This document shows, one piece after another, positions 21,601-43,315 of a stretch of DNA of 64,000 bases. Every line of letters starts with the position of its first letter. Positions within the stretch are counted from its first letter, which is position 1. Position numbers and translations under genes: made by a program. This DNA is from Phallusia mammillata (taxonomy: Eukaryota; Chordata; Ascidiacea; Phlebobranchia; Ascidiidae). The DNA is taken from positions 125,146 to 189,145 of the forward strand of contig QLIY01000072.1 of assembly GCA_003260075.1 (NCBI GenBank). The letters run 5' to 3'. The notes beneath the pieces are model-generated. The model ran no database searches and had not been told where the DNA came from. It saw only the letters and a program-made list of their open reading frames with translations.

Positions 21601-24372
21601 AAGGTACCAATCTCTATTGGAATAACATAACATATAGGCTAGTTTGTAATTAAATAATTGCTTAAAGAATGAATTTCATATTACTTATAAAGTTAGGTGT
21701 TGAATTGAATGGATGGTTTGCTTAAACGTAAAAAAAGTTTTTGTTTTGTCGTTTCGTCGACACTTATTACGAAATCGCGTGAATAGTGCCTAACTGTTAA
21801 TGCAATTTTTAACATTTATTTATCAACCAATTGTTCAGCTAAGGGCGTTATGTTTTGGCCGAAGTGACGCACCCCGCTGGCAGCTACAAAGGCCGACCAT
21901 CGCACAGTTTTGAGACGTCGATCAATCACGCCTTTGAAGTTTTGCTCTCCCTTTTCGCGCCACAGTGCAACTTTCGAACAAAGGCGCGTTTAAGCTCAAG
22001 CAGTGCTATTGGCCAATCGACGAAAAAGGAACTTAGTTCAGTGGAATGACTTAGCTCTGTGAACACATTGTGTTAAAGTGAAAGTTAAGTTGTTGAGGCA
22101 GCATGCAGCTTTTCAGTTAAGTCTATTTTTCGGAATACACTTCAGGAATATACTTTATTTTGCCTCATCGAACTGCAATATGTTGCTGGACGTCAACTTA
22201 TTTGTGTATGAAAAGGTAAGCACTTGTTGCCCTATTAATTTCGTTGTATCTTAATTTGTACCATAAAATTTTCTATGTTTGCATGTTAGCCAATAGCCAT
22301 CTTTTTTTAAAGCGAAAGGTATTTAAACCGTAAACAGTTTCAAAAAATACTGCGCATTTTCATGTTTTGTAAAATCGATTATATCTATTTTATTTTTTGT
22401 TTAGATATCTTCATGGGGCGCACGTCAAACTCAGTTCAGCGGGGGAAGTAAAGATGTGAACGATTGACATTTTCCTAAAACCTTCATTAAACTGCAACCG
22501 CTCGTCTTTAGACAAATTGACGACTGCAGCGCGAATATTGTGCGTCGACGTTGAGTAACAGTTTTTCGTACGTTTAATGTTGATGATTTTCCCTTTTCCG
22601 TTCGTATTTGTGGCAATAAAATTAAGATAAAAGCAATATGTGAGTCATAGTCCGTACTCATCCGGAAAGCCGATAGAAAAACTAGCAAGGTGGGTGTCCG
22701 GGGCATGTTAGGCAAAGTGTGGCGTAACGACGCAATAAGCTAGGGACTGTCAGCCATGGACCAGGCAAGGGTACCGTTGTATGGCCGTTGGCACGGAACG
22801 TACATGGACCAAACATAATCCTGACGTACGCCCCATGCATGGGGGTGTTTCAATGTCAACCCAGCCATACATTCATATAAGGTTGAGACACGGTTTTCAT
22901 GTCCGACCCAGACTTGGTTGCACTAGTAAGCCATACGTATTTGGACACGGCCCGGTCATAATTTTTTGCTTGGGTGGCTCATGTCACCAAAATCTCTTTT
23001 CCGTTTTTCGTGCTTTTCATGTAAAAAAACAAAAACCACGATCATAGAAGTTTATGATCGGAAATGCTGTTTTAAATCAACACCAACTTAATTCTTAATA
23101 AACCTGTCGTGTGAGTTACTATGCTAAACAGAAAAGTCACGGATTTTTTTATGATACGGATAAAATCATCCCTAGTTGGGTTACGTCTTCGCTATTCCCT
23201 CAAAAGTGCTTCGCAACCCCAGGTTGAGAAACACTGCTCTGAAGGTTATCTTGAATTTCCACAACAGATAAAATTTTGTGCAAAACAATTTACTTGATAA
23301 GTTCACAGCTCACTAATAACTTACCATGGTGAAGTTAAACGTTATAGCGAATGCTTGTGACACAGTGAAATCATGATCCTGAAGGGATTGGCGAAATATG
23401 GTTTGAATTTTGAAATGATCCGTCGCATTATAAAGCTCCAAGTACGAAATGGATTTACGTACAACTGAAAAAAAAAAATAGAAAGAAAATTTGTGCAACG
23501 CACATTGCGTTTCAATCGGATGGGGATTTGTGGTTAGAAGATAAACAAAATATGGAAAGGCCTATGGGCCTTGGTTCGGCAGACTTTTAAAAATTGAATT
23601 GCCCTCACAAACCATATTTTAAAGGTTATGCTTTGAGATTTTTTTTGTATTTCGTTATTAGCGTGTTTTGTTAAATTATTTTCATCCGGTTATAACCATT
23701 TTGGTAGTGAGAACGAATAAACATCTTTTATAAATTGCCACCAAACATGGTTTGAATAATAAACGTAAAACAATTTACTTAATATGCAATACAGTAACTT
23801 TAAGACTCACCAGCTTTTCGAAGGTCAATCAGAATTGGACTAAACAAAATCACGTCGTCCCTGACGTCATGCAACTCAGTTGTTCGCTGTGGGGATCCCA
23901 TGCTTATTGTTCCCATTTCGTTTATCTAAAAACGAGTTGAACATGAAGTTTGTTTTATATTTAGTTTTTTGGTTAACCGCACTTGTCGCTAATAAATCAA
24001 ATATCGGGCGTTTACGGACTATATCATGTAACGGTCAAAACAAGACCTTGATTGTAATTATGGGTGCAAACAAGGTGCCAATTTTGGCTTGCACAACTGC
24101 TACGTTCACTTGCGCAGCAACCGGTTTGGGTTTTTACACAGGAAGCCACTCACAAATAGACGATCAAATTTTCCTCGGCCAAAGATCGTGTATGAAGAAT
24201 TTAAGGCAATTTCTACATATTTTGTGCGCCAGTCGTCGTCAGTGAAGTGCTTGACACCTTTCCATGACAAGATCTCGCTCCCGGATGAACGAACGATAAA
24301 AAACAAGAAAAATATGCCGCAGAACTTTAATTTTGAAGAAAAGAAGAAAATGTTTGACCAGGAAATATTCAT
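18696..24372 (-). CDS. Secreted NIDO-domain protein with a cysteine-containing C-terminal domain, 355 aa
   Basis: Exons, 5' to 3' on minus: 24154-24372, 23811-23925, 23325-23464, 20446-20571, 19834-19993, 18696-19003. All are GT-AG with phases agreeing, total 356 codons with stop. An N-terminal hydrophobic stretch (KFCGIFFLFFIVRSSGS) suggests secretion. The rest follows the NIDO fold in order: SSYTIFGRGKFDRLF, then INEMGTISM..LFSPILIDLRKAG, then the AFAITFNFTM strand, then NIYQVVLAGNKNKMYVGYFY and W, then SNVDTPGTFMWRVD. NIDO domains occur in nidogen, alpha-tectorin and related extracellular matrix proteins. The last about 100 residues carry six cysteines (SECGIANVAKRLFNLCPVGE onward) and match nothing I recognise. 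A strong GTAAGT donor at 18755-18760 could bypass the last 20-odd residues to a small downstream exon, so the C terminus is uncertain. Partner and tissue are unknown. Confidence 0.75.
19077..19097. repeat. (ACTCA)n tail of a dispersed repeat
   Basis: CTCAACTCAACTCAACTCA follows a stretch resembling TCGCTATGTTGTCTTTCACC (about 19046-19066). A diverged version of the same pair occurs near 27594-27640, ending CTCATCTCAA. The arrangement looks like the 3' end of a dispersed short repeat. Confidence 0.45.
19223..19436. mobile_element. Fold-back MITE with perfect 9-bp target-site duplication (214 bp)
   Basis: Flanked by GATAAATTC at 19214-19222 and 19437-19445. The ends form an inverted repeat (GGTAGAACTACTAACACTGG against the complement of the right end, two mismatches). 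Internal arms around GTAGGTGGCGCAACAGAGCA and its complement make nearly the whole element a hairpin. Nine-base duplications are typical of Mutator-like elements and some fold-back families. It lies in an intron of the NIDO gene. Confidence 0.85.
20253..20364. other. Contig-join signature 3 (11-G tract at 20303-20313)
   Basis: About 50 bp (AATAGAATGTTAGAATTAAA onward) occur on both sides of the G tract. The left copy ends and the right copy continues into a hAT remnant. It lies in an intron of the NIDO gene and does not affect exons. Confidence 0.85.
20360..20405. mobile_element. 46-bp hAT remnant with both termini
   Basis: Begins CAGTGGTGCC and ends GGTTGGGAACCACTG. Flanking 8-mers are TTCCAAAC (20352-20359) and TTCTAAAC (20406-20413), 7 of 8 identical. 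Nearly all the interior is lost. It sits 40 bp from NIDO exon 4 and directly beside join 3. Confidence 0.65.
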
Positions 24373-25369
24373 TCCTGTTTAATCTGTTTGCTCGAAATTA
24401 ACTTTTTCATGAACATGTTTCACAACTATCTTCCGTGATGTAGTTACACTACATTCTAACGTGAATCTGAAACAGAACATAGATTGATGTAGAAACCTAA
24501 AACTTGAAATCGTTGAAACCTGGCATATATTACACCGTTGAAACCTGGCATAGCTACATTAGACCTGTTAAATAAAAATGTTCTATAAAAACTAAAAAAA
24601 TAACTGCTATACTAATTAACGTGCCATAATGCGAATTATTTGAAATACTGCTTATGCTGTTTCCATAACATTTATCTCAATCGCACTCAACCTTATTTGT
24701 TTCAACCTATAAAGTTCGCTCATATTTCATTAAAACTATTTGTTTCTATTTGGCGCCTGAAACACTTTGATTGTCGAGCGTAGTCTTTTCCGCGCCAGGG
24801 CGTTATAACCGAGATCTTTATGCCTACATTTGCCCCACACTTGACTTGACGAAGGAAACCCACAATTAGGCTCTAATCTCATGTTGTCGTCATAGCCTTG
24901 TGTGGAGTTGCGTAATTCACGTTGTCCGTTCTTTAACTGTATTGTGTACACGCTGGCGGGAAGTAATTTGCGTCCATGTCCTTATGACGTTATTATAAAC
25001 ACTAAGAACTCAATGGCCAGTACCTATAGCTATTTATGATCGGTGTTGAGTGTTGACAATGGCATTCGGAACACAGGTGCAATCGGAAGAACGTGGCATC
25101 CCAGACAAGCACAACGTCGTTGTAATTGGGGGTCGCGAAAAGGGTGTGCTGAATTATTATGACAGCAATTTAGCAAGATGCAGAGAATCTTAATTTGAAG
25201 TCGGTTGATACCGGCTCTGACACACCTCAGTTCGGAATCGATACTTCGTTTAACTTCTTGCTATAAGTAACGATTTAAGTAAATGTAAAATACTTTGGAT
25301 GCAAGTTTGTTTGGGCAATTAGAGTAAATCGAAAACTCCACACATCACAAACGTTCATGTATTCTAGAT
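24373..25369. other. Intergenic, upstream of the NIDO gene; no gene recognised
   Basis: The part next to 24373 is the presumed 5' flank of the minus-strand NIDO gene. Only short open frames without domains occur. Confidence 0.4.
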
Positions 25370-25666
25370 CAGTGCTTCCCTATGTATGGGTCGCGGCCCA
25401 AAGGTGGTTCGCTTGGTTTTGAAACGATGTCATCTACTTTTTAACATTGCTTCTTAGCCTTCATTTTTTCAAGGCCTTAAACAACTGCGAAATAATAATG
25501 TCATAACAGCTTGTTTTAACGCAGTGTTCGTTTGTAACAAGTTGTCTAGGTTCGTTTGTGACGTCACAAGTTATCTGACTGTTTGTTTTACTCATTTGTC
25601 GCGTGAAATCACAAACTTGTACTTTCGAAACATTTGGGTCGCGTTAAAAAAGTTTGGGATCCTCTG
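25370..25666. mobile_element. hAT MITE (297 bp) with 7/8 target-site duplication
   Basis: Ends are CAGTGCTTCCCTATGTATGG and AGTTTGGGATCCTCTG, an imperfect inverted repeat, and both subterminal regions contain GGGTCGCG-like motifs. Flanks TTCTAGAT (25362-25369) and TTCTAAAT (25667-25674) differ at one position. It carries no transposase and is intergenic. Confidence 0.85.
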
Positions 25667-25766
25667 TTCTAAATGACCTCTTTACAACAGTAAATGTATC
25701 GCGAATTGTGCCTTTTAAAAACTGTCCTTAATCTTTTGTCTTCCCCGAACAACCACAAAAAGAATA

Positions 25767-26081
25767 CTAAACAGAATAAATTTGTCTACATGCAACTTTT
25801 TCTACAACCTTCTTTGGTTTGTATCGCTTGTTAGGCAAATTTGTCGTACCACAAGTTTCCTTATGTACACAATAGCCGAAGGAATCTTTTTTTCTTTTCG
25901 TTTTGCGCTCTTTCCCTTTGATACCGATCAACGCATCGGTATTTTTGAAGCGGTACACCCTTTTAACGTTCACTCCAAATTTGTACACCCCAGTGAAAAA
26001 TTCTGTGGTCCTAACAGAAATAATGATGTGCAAAATACCAACAAGCCATAATCCACTTTCTACTTCAAAAAGAACTACCAT
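25767..26081 (-). CDS. Candidate small single-exon open frame, unrecognised
   Basis: About 104 codons from ATG 26079-26081. The N-terminal third is hydrophobic (LWLVGILHIIISV), followed by a strongly basic stretch (KGKERKTKRKKDS) and two cysteines (YCVHKETCGTTNL). A secreted or membrane-anchored small protein is imaginable, but no family is recognised and the opposite strand is also open over part of this stretch. This is close to noise. Confidence 0.2.
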   Translation of the reverse strand: MVVLFEVESGLWLVGILHIIISVRTTEFFTGVYKFGVNVKRVYRFKNTDALIGIKGKERKTKRKKDSFGYCVHKETCGTTNLPNKRYKPKKVVEKVACRQIYSV

Positions 26082-26113
26082 TAACAACGATTATGAAGTG
26101 AAATATTAAACTA

Positions 26114-26243
26114 TGACGTCACAAATAGAGTTTTGCAGCTTAAAATCTACGTACACTTGAGATGCATGTTGTGCATAGGCGCCGAGTTTTACAAAAATGC
26201 AAGGTGGCGGACGTAAATTATGACGTCACTTTATGTGACGTCA
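26114..26243. promoter_or_regulatory. Three palindromic CRE-like sites
   Basis: TGACGTCA occurs at 26114-26121, 26221-26228 and 26236-26243; the last two start 15 bases apart. The octamer is the classical CREB/ATF site. They lie about 1.7 kb upstream of KIF2. Other copies occur elsewhere in the window (for example about 23859, 25559 and 58043), one inside a hAT MITE, so repeat-derived or chance sites cannot be excluded. Confidence 0.3.
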
Positions 26244-26319
26244 CTAATTCTTGCAACCACACGAGCTCTAACTTAAGGTCCAATAAACTTTCAATAGAAT
26301 GCAACGTTCGTCAAATTCT

Positions 26320-26449
26320 TTAAAAAAAAATTTTTTTGAATTAATATTCATTTGAAACACTTTGTTGTTTTGTCAATGCGGGGGGGGGGGTTAAAAAAAA
26401 ATTTTTGAATTAATATTCATTTGAAACACTTTGTTGTTTTGTCAATGCG
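26320..26449. other. Contig-join signature 4 (11-G tract at 26380-26390)
   Basis: About 60 bp beginning TTAAAAAAAAAT and ending TTTTGTCAATGCG stand on both sides of the G tract, with a two-base length difference in the T run. Intergenic. Confidence 0.85.
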
Positions 26450-27875
26450 TTTATCAGGCTAGCGAAAAATCCAAATATGCGTTTTAAATTTTTGTCTTAT
26501 TTTTTTTAGTTTACTTCAAAAAAAAAATCTTTCGACCTTTAAAGATTTTTTAGAAAGTAAAAGTCTAAACAGAGTTTTTAAGCAGATTAATAGAAGAAGG
26601 CCTAAAGATCACAACTTGCAACACCGAAATCATGAACAAGAATTCAATTGCATCCAGTTGATATAGTTGTCAAACTTTCAATTCAAGTAATTATCTTGGC
26701 CTGAAACTTAAATGTTGGTCCAAGTGTACCATTACCAATGATATTATTAGGGAAATTGTGTGTGTCCTATTTCATTCGGTGCCTGAAACTATCCGGAAGG
26801 TTTCTTTTTTGTATTTTTTCCTGTCGAACCCCAAGTATTTTCCTAACAGGGATGCTTAGTTTTTAGAGCCCCTGGTTCCGCCAACGTCCCACTCCCAGTG
26901 GTGTTTGTGGTGCTTGATATCGTAATGAAATATAAATGTTTTTTGTTTTATCTGTTTTAGAATAAAAATGTTGCCGGAAAGGTTAACAATTAACATTCGT
27001 TGAGATAGATTTGCAAACAGCAGTTCTAAAAGATGGCGCTTTATTGGTTGCGGTATGCGTTGGATGATTTCTATGTCATTGAAAAATTCAAAAGCTTTGT
27101 TTTTCCAAAAGTTTACTCGATCGTTGGTTGCGAGCTGATGTAAGTTGTTTTTTTACCAAATTACGAGACATATCTTATGCGTGTTTATTTATCACGATTA
27201 ATTGTAGCAATTTTTGCCATCAGTAATGTGTATTAAACGCATCTTGTTTGAACACACAAGCGTTTTGTACTGTGTGCTGTACATGGTGCACAAGGTGAGA
27301 TAAAGTGCAAAAATCTCACATTGACCATAAAAAGATGCTCTAATAAAAGGATATAAACGGTGACATAGCACAAAATATGATAACAGAAATTCGATTTTTA
27401 CTATTAATATCATGTGTACAGTTGTTTGTCTGCAAAGCTGCTAAACACAAAAGATCATATTTACGGTTACAAGGTGTAGCTATGCAGCGTGTTTAGCTAT
27501 TATCAACCAATTGTACCCTTTACTGTTGTGTTCTCCATAGTGTTTTAATGTCACACAGTAATTTCCAGCTTGGTGGTTGTTTTAGTCCTAATATGTCACT
27601 ATGTTTTCTTTCACGAAGCAATATATACTCATCTCAATTTGAAAACTACGTATATTATTTTTGATATTTAAATATAGTATATTAAATTTATTTAAATGGT
27701 GTAAAACACTTTAGTTTAATCTGTAGATTGATTGGTATTGTATAGGAAACAAATGATAAAGTCCCTAAAACCAAAATGATTGCCAATATTTCCAGTAGAT
27801 ACCATGTAACAAGAACTTTTATTTTTAGAATCTTTTTCTATTAAATGTTTTTCTTTCAAATTATATTTTTTAAAA
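26450..27875. other. 5' flank of KIF2, no separate gene recognised
   Basis: No convincing exon. A stretch at 27033 (ATGGCGCTTTATTGG) opens a short frame but has no family match and does not splice in phase to KIF2 exon 1 in any obvious way. A diverged copy of the dispersed repeat described at 19077 lies around 27594-27640. Confidence 0.4.
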
Positions 27876-40320
<12,445 letters not shown>

Positions 40321-40840
40321 ATTCTCGTCGATTTTCATCCTCATGACAACTTTACAACCCAATTCCCGTTGCTATGGCAACGTCCACCACACAGTCAGTG
40401 TTGCATTTCAGGGCGAGAGTCCTTGCATGGTGGCCAGCGCTTTACCTATTTATTTTCCACCATATAGTTAACGCAGTTGTTCAGAGTTTTTTTCAAAGAA
40501 CGCAGGTGCCCCTGAATGACTGACGCAATTTCCCTTGTAGACATTTGAGGTTATCGAAAGGTCGTCTGGCCATTGCATCATATGTATAGTTCAATTTCGG
40601 CGTGTGTGCCCCTCGGCCGTTGCACGCTGCTTCGTCATAAAATACTATTTTTATACTAAACCCGCCGGTACCGTTTGCCAAAGTAGTGCACCGATCGTTT
40701 TGTGTTCCCCGTATCATCGCAATGCTGGCAGAAAAGTTCGTGTTACACTGTACAGTAGCAAAACTCGCCTATATACTGTGAGTCGTTGCGCGTGGTACCT
40801 CCCTCGGTTGTTGTAAGCCAATAAACTCTTCCCGTAACTT
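40321..40840 (+). other. KIF2: KIF2 3' UTR (inferred)
   Basis: Follows the TAA at 40318-40320. The first plus-strand AATAAA is at 40820-40825, giving a 3' UTR of about 0.5 kb. No other exon is seen here. Confidence 0.5.
40820..40825 (+). terminator. Polyadenylation signal AATAAA, probably KIF2
   Basis: Canonical hexamer 500 bases after the KIF2 stop and the first one on this strand. Assignment is by position only. Confidence 0.5.
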
Positions 40841-43033
40841 TCAAGGAAGCTAGACCAGCAAAATTCCCCCGCGCTCGTCAATGGACTGCGATCTGACATT
40901 TATTGTTGTGTTTGCGACGAATCAAGTGGCTACTTACAAAGTTCGGTGCTTTGAAAGTTCACTGTTGCCCACCTCATGTGTATGTGTACGTTGTATCTGT
41001 GTTGAACGCGCCTGTTTGTGTGATGGCTCGCCCTGTTCCCCTATATTGCTTCCTGCTTCTGGTCGCCAAACGGCTTGAAAACCTCTTCATATTTTCATCT
41101 ACCGCCAGCGCAGTCCCACCCTGTGTAATGCGATGTAAACCACAGAACAGCCACATTATTATGTTTCAAACAAAGACCGCGTTTGTGTCAGCATATAGCT
41201 TGGTGCTATTGGTAGCGTCGTGTCATATGAGGACAGTCATCTCTTCAAGCCGCTAAAATACCCCGATGTAACCTTCCAACGCATGCACTAAAGATTTTGC
41301 GCCTGTCTGCTTCGATGATTTATGGTAACAGATCGTTGGTTTGTCGCCAGCGGTGTTTCTTTTCTCGCAAATCTTCTCCGCGTTACGTGTCCTGTCGTTT
41401 GTCGGGCCACCATCTATATTTTGTATGTGTCGAGCGCATTTTCTCGTGTAAAATTCTCCACATGAACTTACATTTACCGTGTGATTTTTGCCCAACCAGA
41501 CTCAACGGTTACAAGAAAGCAAAAACTTGAGCCTGGAAAGCAAAAAATAGACATGCCACATTTTGGGAGGGAATAGGTTTTAAGTTTGCGGTTAGTGATG
41601 TGGTAAAGGTCAGGCCATCTACGTCACAGCTACCCGTTGCTTGGTGTTCGGGCTGATAATCGTGGTGTTGTAAAGGTCAGCTGTAAAGCGTTGAACACTC
41701 AAATCGTCATGCAATTAAATCGACCAGCCAGTGGCGCTGGCAACGTCATTTCCGATTTCAAAGACTTACATGTCCCGTGTTTTAATGATATGCGTGATTA
41801 AAACATATATACAACACGCTTTTATGCCATGATGTCCTTATTGGTTTGTAGGCCTCCATGTTTGTTAAAGTATGGCCTCTAAACGTTAAATGTACAAACA
41901 TTATTTGTGCCAAATTTTTGGCTAGATAGCGTTTATTTTAAAATTTAAATTTTGCTTTGCTGCAAAGTTGAAATAGCATGCCGAACGACGTCAACGCCCG
42001 TTAGCTGCCTAACAACTGTTTCAGATGTAGGTCAAGCATATTTTGCGCAAGAAATTTTCATGAATTTATGAGTTTAACACCAGGTAAAGTTCGCATTGTC
42101 CCCACGATGTGTCAGAACAGCGTCAAACCACGTCGAAGCGATCCACTGACTTGCCGCTGGGCATGCAGTGTATCGTTAGCCGACTTTATCGCCTGCATCG
42201 GAATGTCTAAGCTTTATGGTTGCTGGGTCATATACTATGTGTGTGGAGGAATCTAGGTCATATACTGACTGACTGACGGAATTGTAAAAACCCTCGGTTT
42301 GTATCCGGTTTTATTGAGTCCGAACGAACAGTTGGTCAAAAAAATCGAATGCAAAGAAATACTACACTTACAGTAACATACATCAAAAAATTTTGCTTGG
42401 CCTTGTGCTGCGTGTGCAACGGTAGTTGATAAATGATTTGCAGATGACGCATGCCAGTCGTGACACATCGACACGACGTTTTGCTCACACTCTGTTCGGT
42501 CAAATGCCAATTTAGTGTCGTTATGTCCGGAAAGCATTACTCTTCGGACGCTTAGTAATCCAGGCGGGTTTGGTGTGGCCGCACACACAATACATTAAGT
42601 CGCAATCGTGTCTTTAAAAATGCGATTAATTGCAATTTGTGTGACGTCATTCGGCAGGGCGAGGCCGTGCCTGCGTGGTGTGAGCTTTCATACCAAATTC
42701 GGCTTTAGTCAATATTAGGCGGTTTGCCGAATGTTGGCGACAACAATATAGGGAGAATGAGAAGGCGCAAGTGGGAAAATTGCAATAGCTTCGTTGCATT
42801 TATCGTGCTTTCGCAAATAGTTCAAAAAACAACGCTCGGTCGCCATGTTCGGTTATAATTTTAAGTTAAACGCATGATGTACATTAACGTTTGTTTAAAC
42901 TAGACATAAAAAAGAAAACTAAACGCAGCAATAAAACAACATATCAAAACTGACTTCGATTTGTACTTGTAGGCGAACGATAAAAATGTAATTTGACTTC
43001 AGTCCATTCCTTGTTTAAGACGACCAACAAATT
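40841..43033. other. Intergenic and 3' UTR, no gene recognised
   Basis: The base composition is more even than in the surrounding introns and several 60-117 codon open frames occur on both strands, but none shows a domain or a splice-consistent neighbour. The part next to 43034 is probably the 3' UTR of the minus-strand AKAP-like gene. Confidence 0.4.
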
Positions 43034-43315
43034 TTATCCGTCTTGCTGCTGTTGGTTGGCCTCAGCCACAGCATCGTTCACGATTTCACTTGACATTCTG
43101 TTTGCGCTTTCCTGTTGCTGCTGATCAATTTCGTCATTGTTGCCAGCAGCCTCTTGCTCGACAGGAGCCTGTTCCACTTCCGCAGCAGTGCCGTTCGCCT
43201 CCTGTTGGGTTTCCTTTGCTTGCTCTTGAGGTTGTTCTTCCGCTGGTGCTGGGGAGGCTGCTGCCTCTTCATTAGCTGCCTCTTTTGCTGATCCTTTGCC
43301 ACAAATTGATCCCAT
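43034..43315 (-). CDS. Small acidic lipid-anchored protein, candidate small membrane AKAP, 93 aa
   Basis: A single uninterrupted exon with a good start context (ACCAAAATGG). The N terminus MGSICGKGSAK has Gly2 and Ser6-type context for N-myristoylation and Cys5 for palmitoylation, so membrane anchoring is likely. The middle is rich in Ala, Glu, Gln and Pro and probably disordered. Near the C terminus lies a single predicted amphipathic helix, NRMSSEIVNDAVAEA, with hydrophobic spacing S..IV..AV..A. This matches the pattern that binds the docking domain of protein kinase A regulatory subunits. Vertebrate smAKAP and the short AKAP7 isoforms have the same layout, a lipidated N terminus plus one RII/RI helix, and a similar R-[ML]-S..[IL]V core. 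Function is inferred from layout and motif, not from overall similarity. A BASP1/MARCKS-like effector-free acidic protein is the alternative. Confidence 0.6.
   Translation of the reverse strand: MGSICGKGSAKEAANEEAAASPAPAEEQPQEQAKETQQEANGTAAEVEQAPVEQEAAGNNDEIDQQQQESANRMSSEIVNDAVAEANQQQQDG

Noticed and set aside
23170-23245. Right end of another hAT element (AACCCCAGGTTGAGAAACACTG)
   Set aside because: The terminal-like sequence is clear but no matching left end or target duplication was found, so the limits cannot be given.
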